A DNA stretch of 15,212 nt, taken from NCBI GenBank assembly GCA_028696755.1, contig JAQVGK010000019.1, forward strand, positions 1-15,212, in the 5' to 3' direction. Made by a program: the position numbers and the translations under genes. This DNA is from Bacteroidales bacterium (GTDB taxonomy: Bacteria > Bacteroidota > Bacteroidia > Bacteroidales > ML635J-15). Numbering within the stretch: position 1 is the stretch's first letter; each line of letters opens with the position of its first letter. The notes under the pieces were generated by a model, which was given only the letters and a program-made list of their open reading frames with translations, was not told where the DNA came from and did not search any database. Of this stretch, positions 15,153-15,212 are shown piece after piece.

Positions 15153-15212
15153 AGCGACAGCGAGTAAACCACAAATTACAACGGCTCAGCCCTCACGCAA
15201 GGAAATAAAAAC

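Larger units (their letters stand above)
14764..15212. other. Non-coding end of the window with simple and palindromic repeats
   Basis: This contains the sigma promoter region, then AT-rich simple repeats, then a GC-rich hairpin unit and a second short hairpin. No protein-coding frame of note and no RNA gene were seen. The last bases (GGCTCAGCCCTCACGC...) resemble the GC-rich repeat style of 7441-7740. Confidence 0.7.

Overview
The window looks like an AT-rich chromosome segment from a gliding or marine/anaerobic member of the Bacteroidota, probably near the Bacteroidales/Marinilabiliales. The grounds are a C-terminal type IX secretion (T9SS) sorting domain, PKD and SprB-like surface modules, a C10 (streptopain-type) protease, Bacteroidota promoters of the form TTTG-N20-TAnnTTTG, and no strong Shine-Dalgarno sequences. 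No species is claimed. Every gene I could recognise lies on the minus strand, so transcription runs from high to low coordinates.

Layout in transcription order. (a) 14763-10798 is a tight three-gene operon: an ECF sigma factor; a protein with a short duplicated N-terminal motif, one membrane helix, a long low-complexity linker and a C-terminal outer-membrane beta-barrel-like domain; and a secreted PKD/T9SS surface protein. The first two genes overlap by 11 bp and the last two share one base (TAATG). This looks like a self-contained envelope-sensing sigma/anti-sigma unit with a surface partner, and it is the most system-like content of the window. (b) 10744-7937 is polA (DNA polymerase I), with all three activities apparently intact. 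(c) 7936-7034 is a 903-bp non-coding region bounded by a 30-bp imperfect direct repeat. It contains a more GC-rich block of palindromes, including an 82-bp nested hairpin. (d) 7033-4109 is an M16 zinc-protease lipoprotein, and 3951-2878 is a small repeat-domain lipoprotein; each ends in a good intrinsic terminator. (e) 2742-2594 is an initiator tRNA gene with a textbook promoter and terminator. (f) 2574-1651 is an AlbA/Schlafen-type ATPase regulator that lacks its usual N-terminal domain and starts just past the tRNA terminator. (g) 1599-667 is a CPBP intramembrane protease. (h) 497-1 is the N-terminal part of a C10 cysteine protease cut by the window edge.

Most genes are housekeeping (polA, tRNA-fMet) or typical envelope and proteolysis functions of this phylum. 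I found no CRISPR array, no transposase, no toxin-antitoxin pair and no defence cluster. The points most worth a second look are the trans-envelope sigma operon, the palindromic element between polA and the M16 protease, and the truncated regulator at the tRNA. A second palindromic repeat region fills the last ~200 bp of the window.
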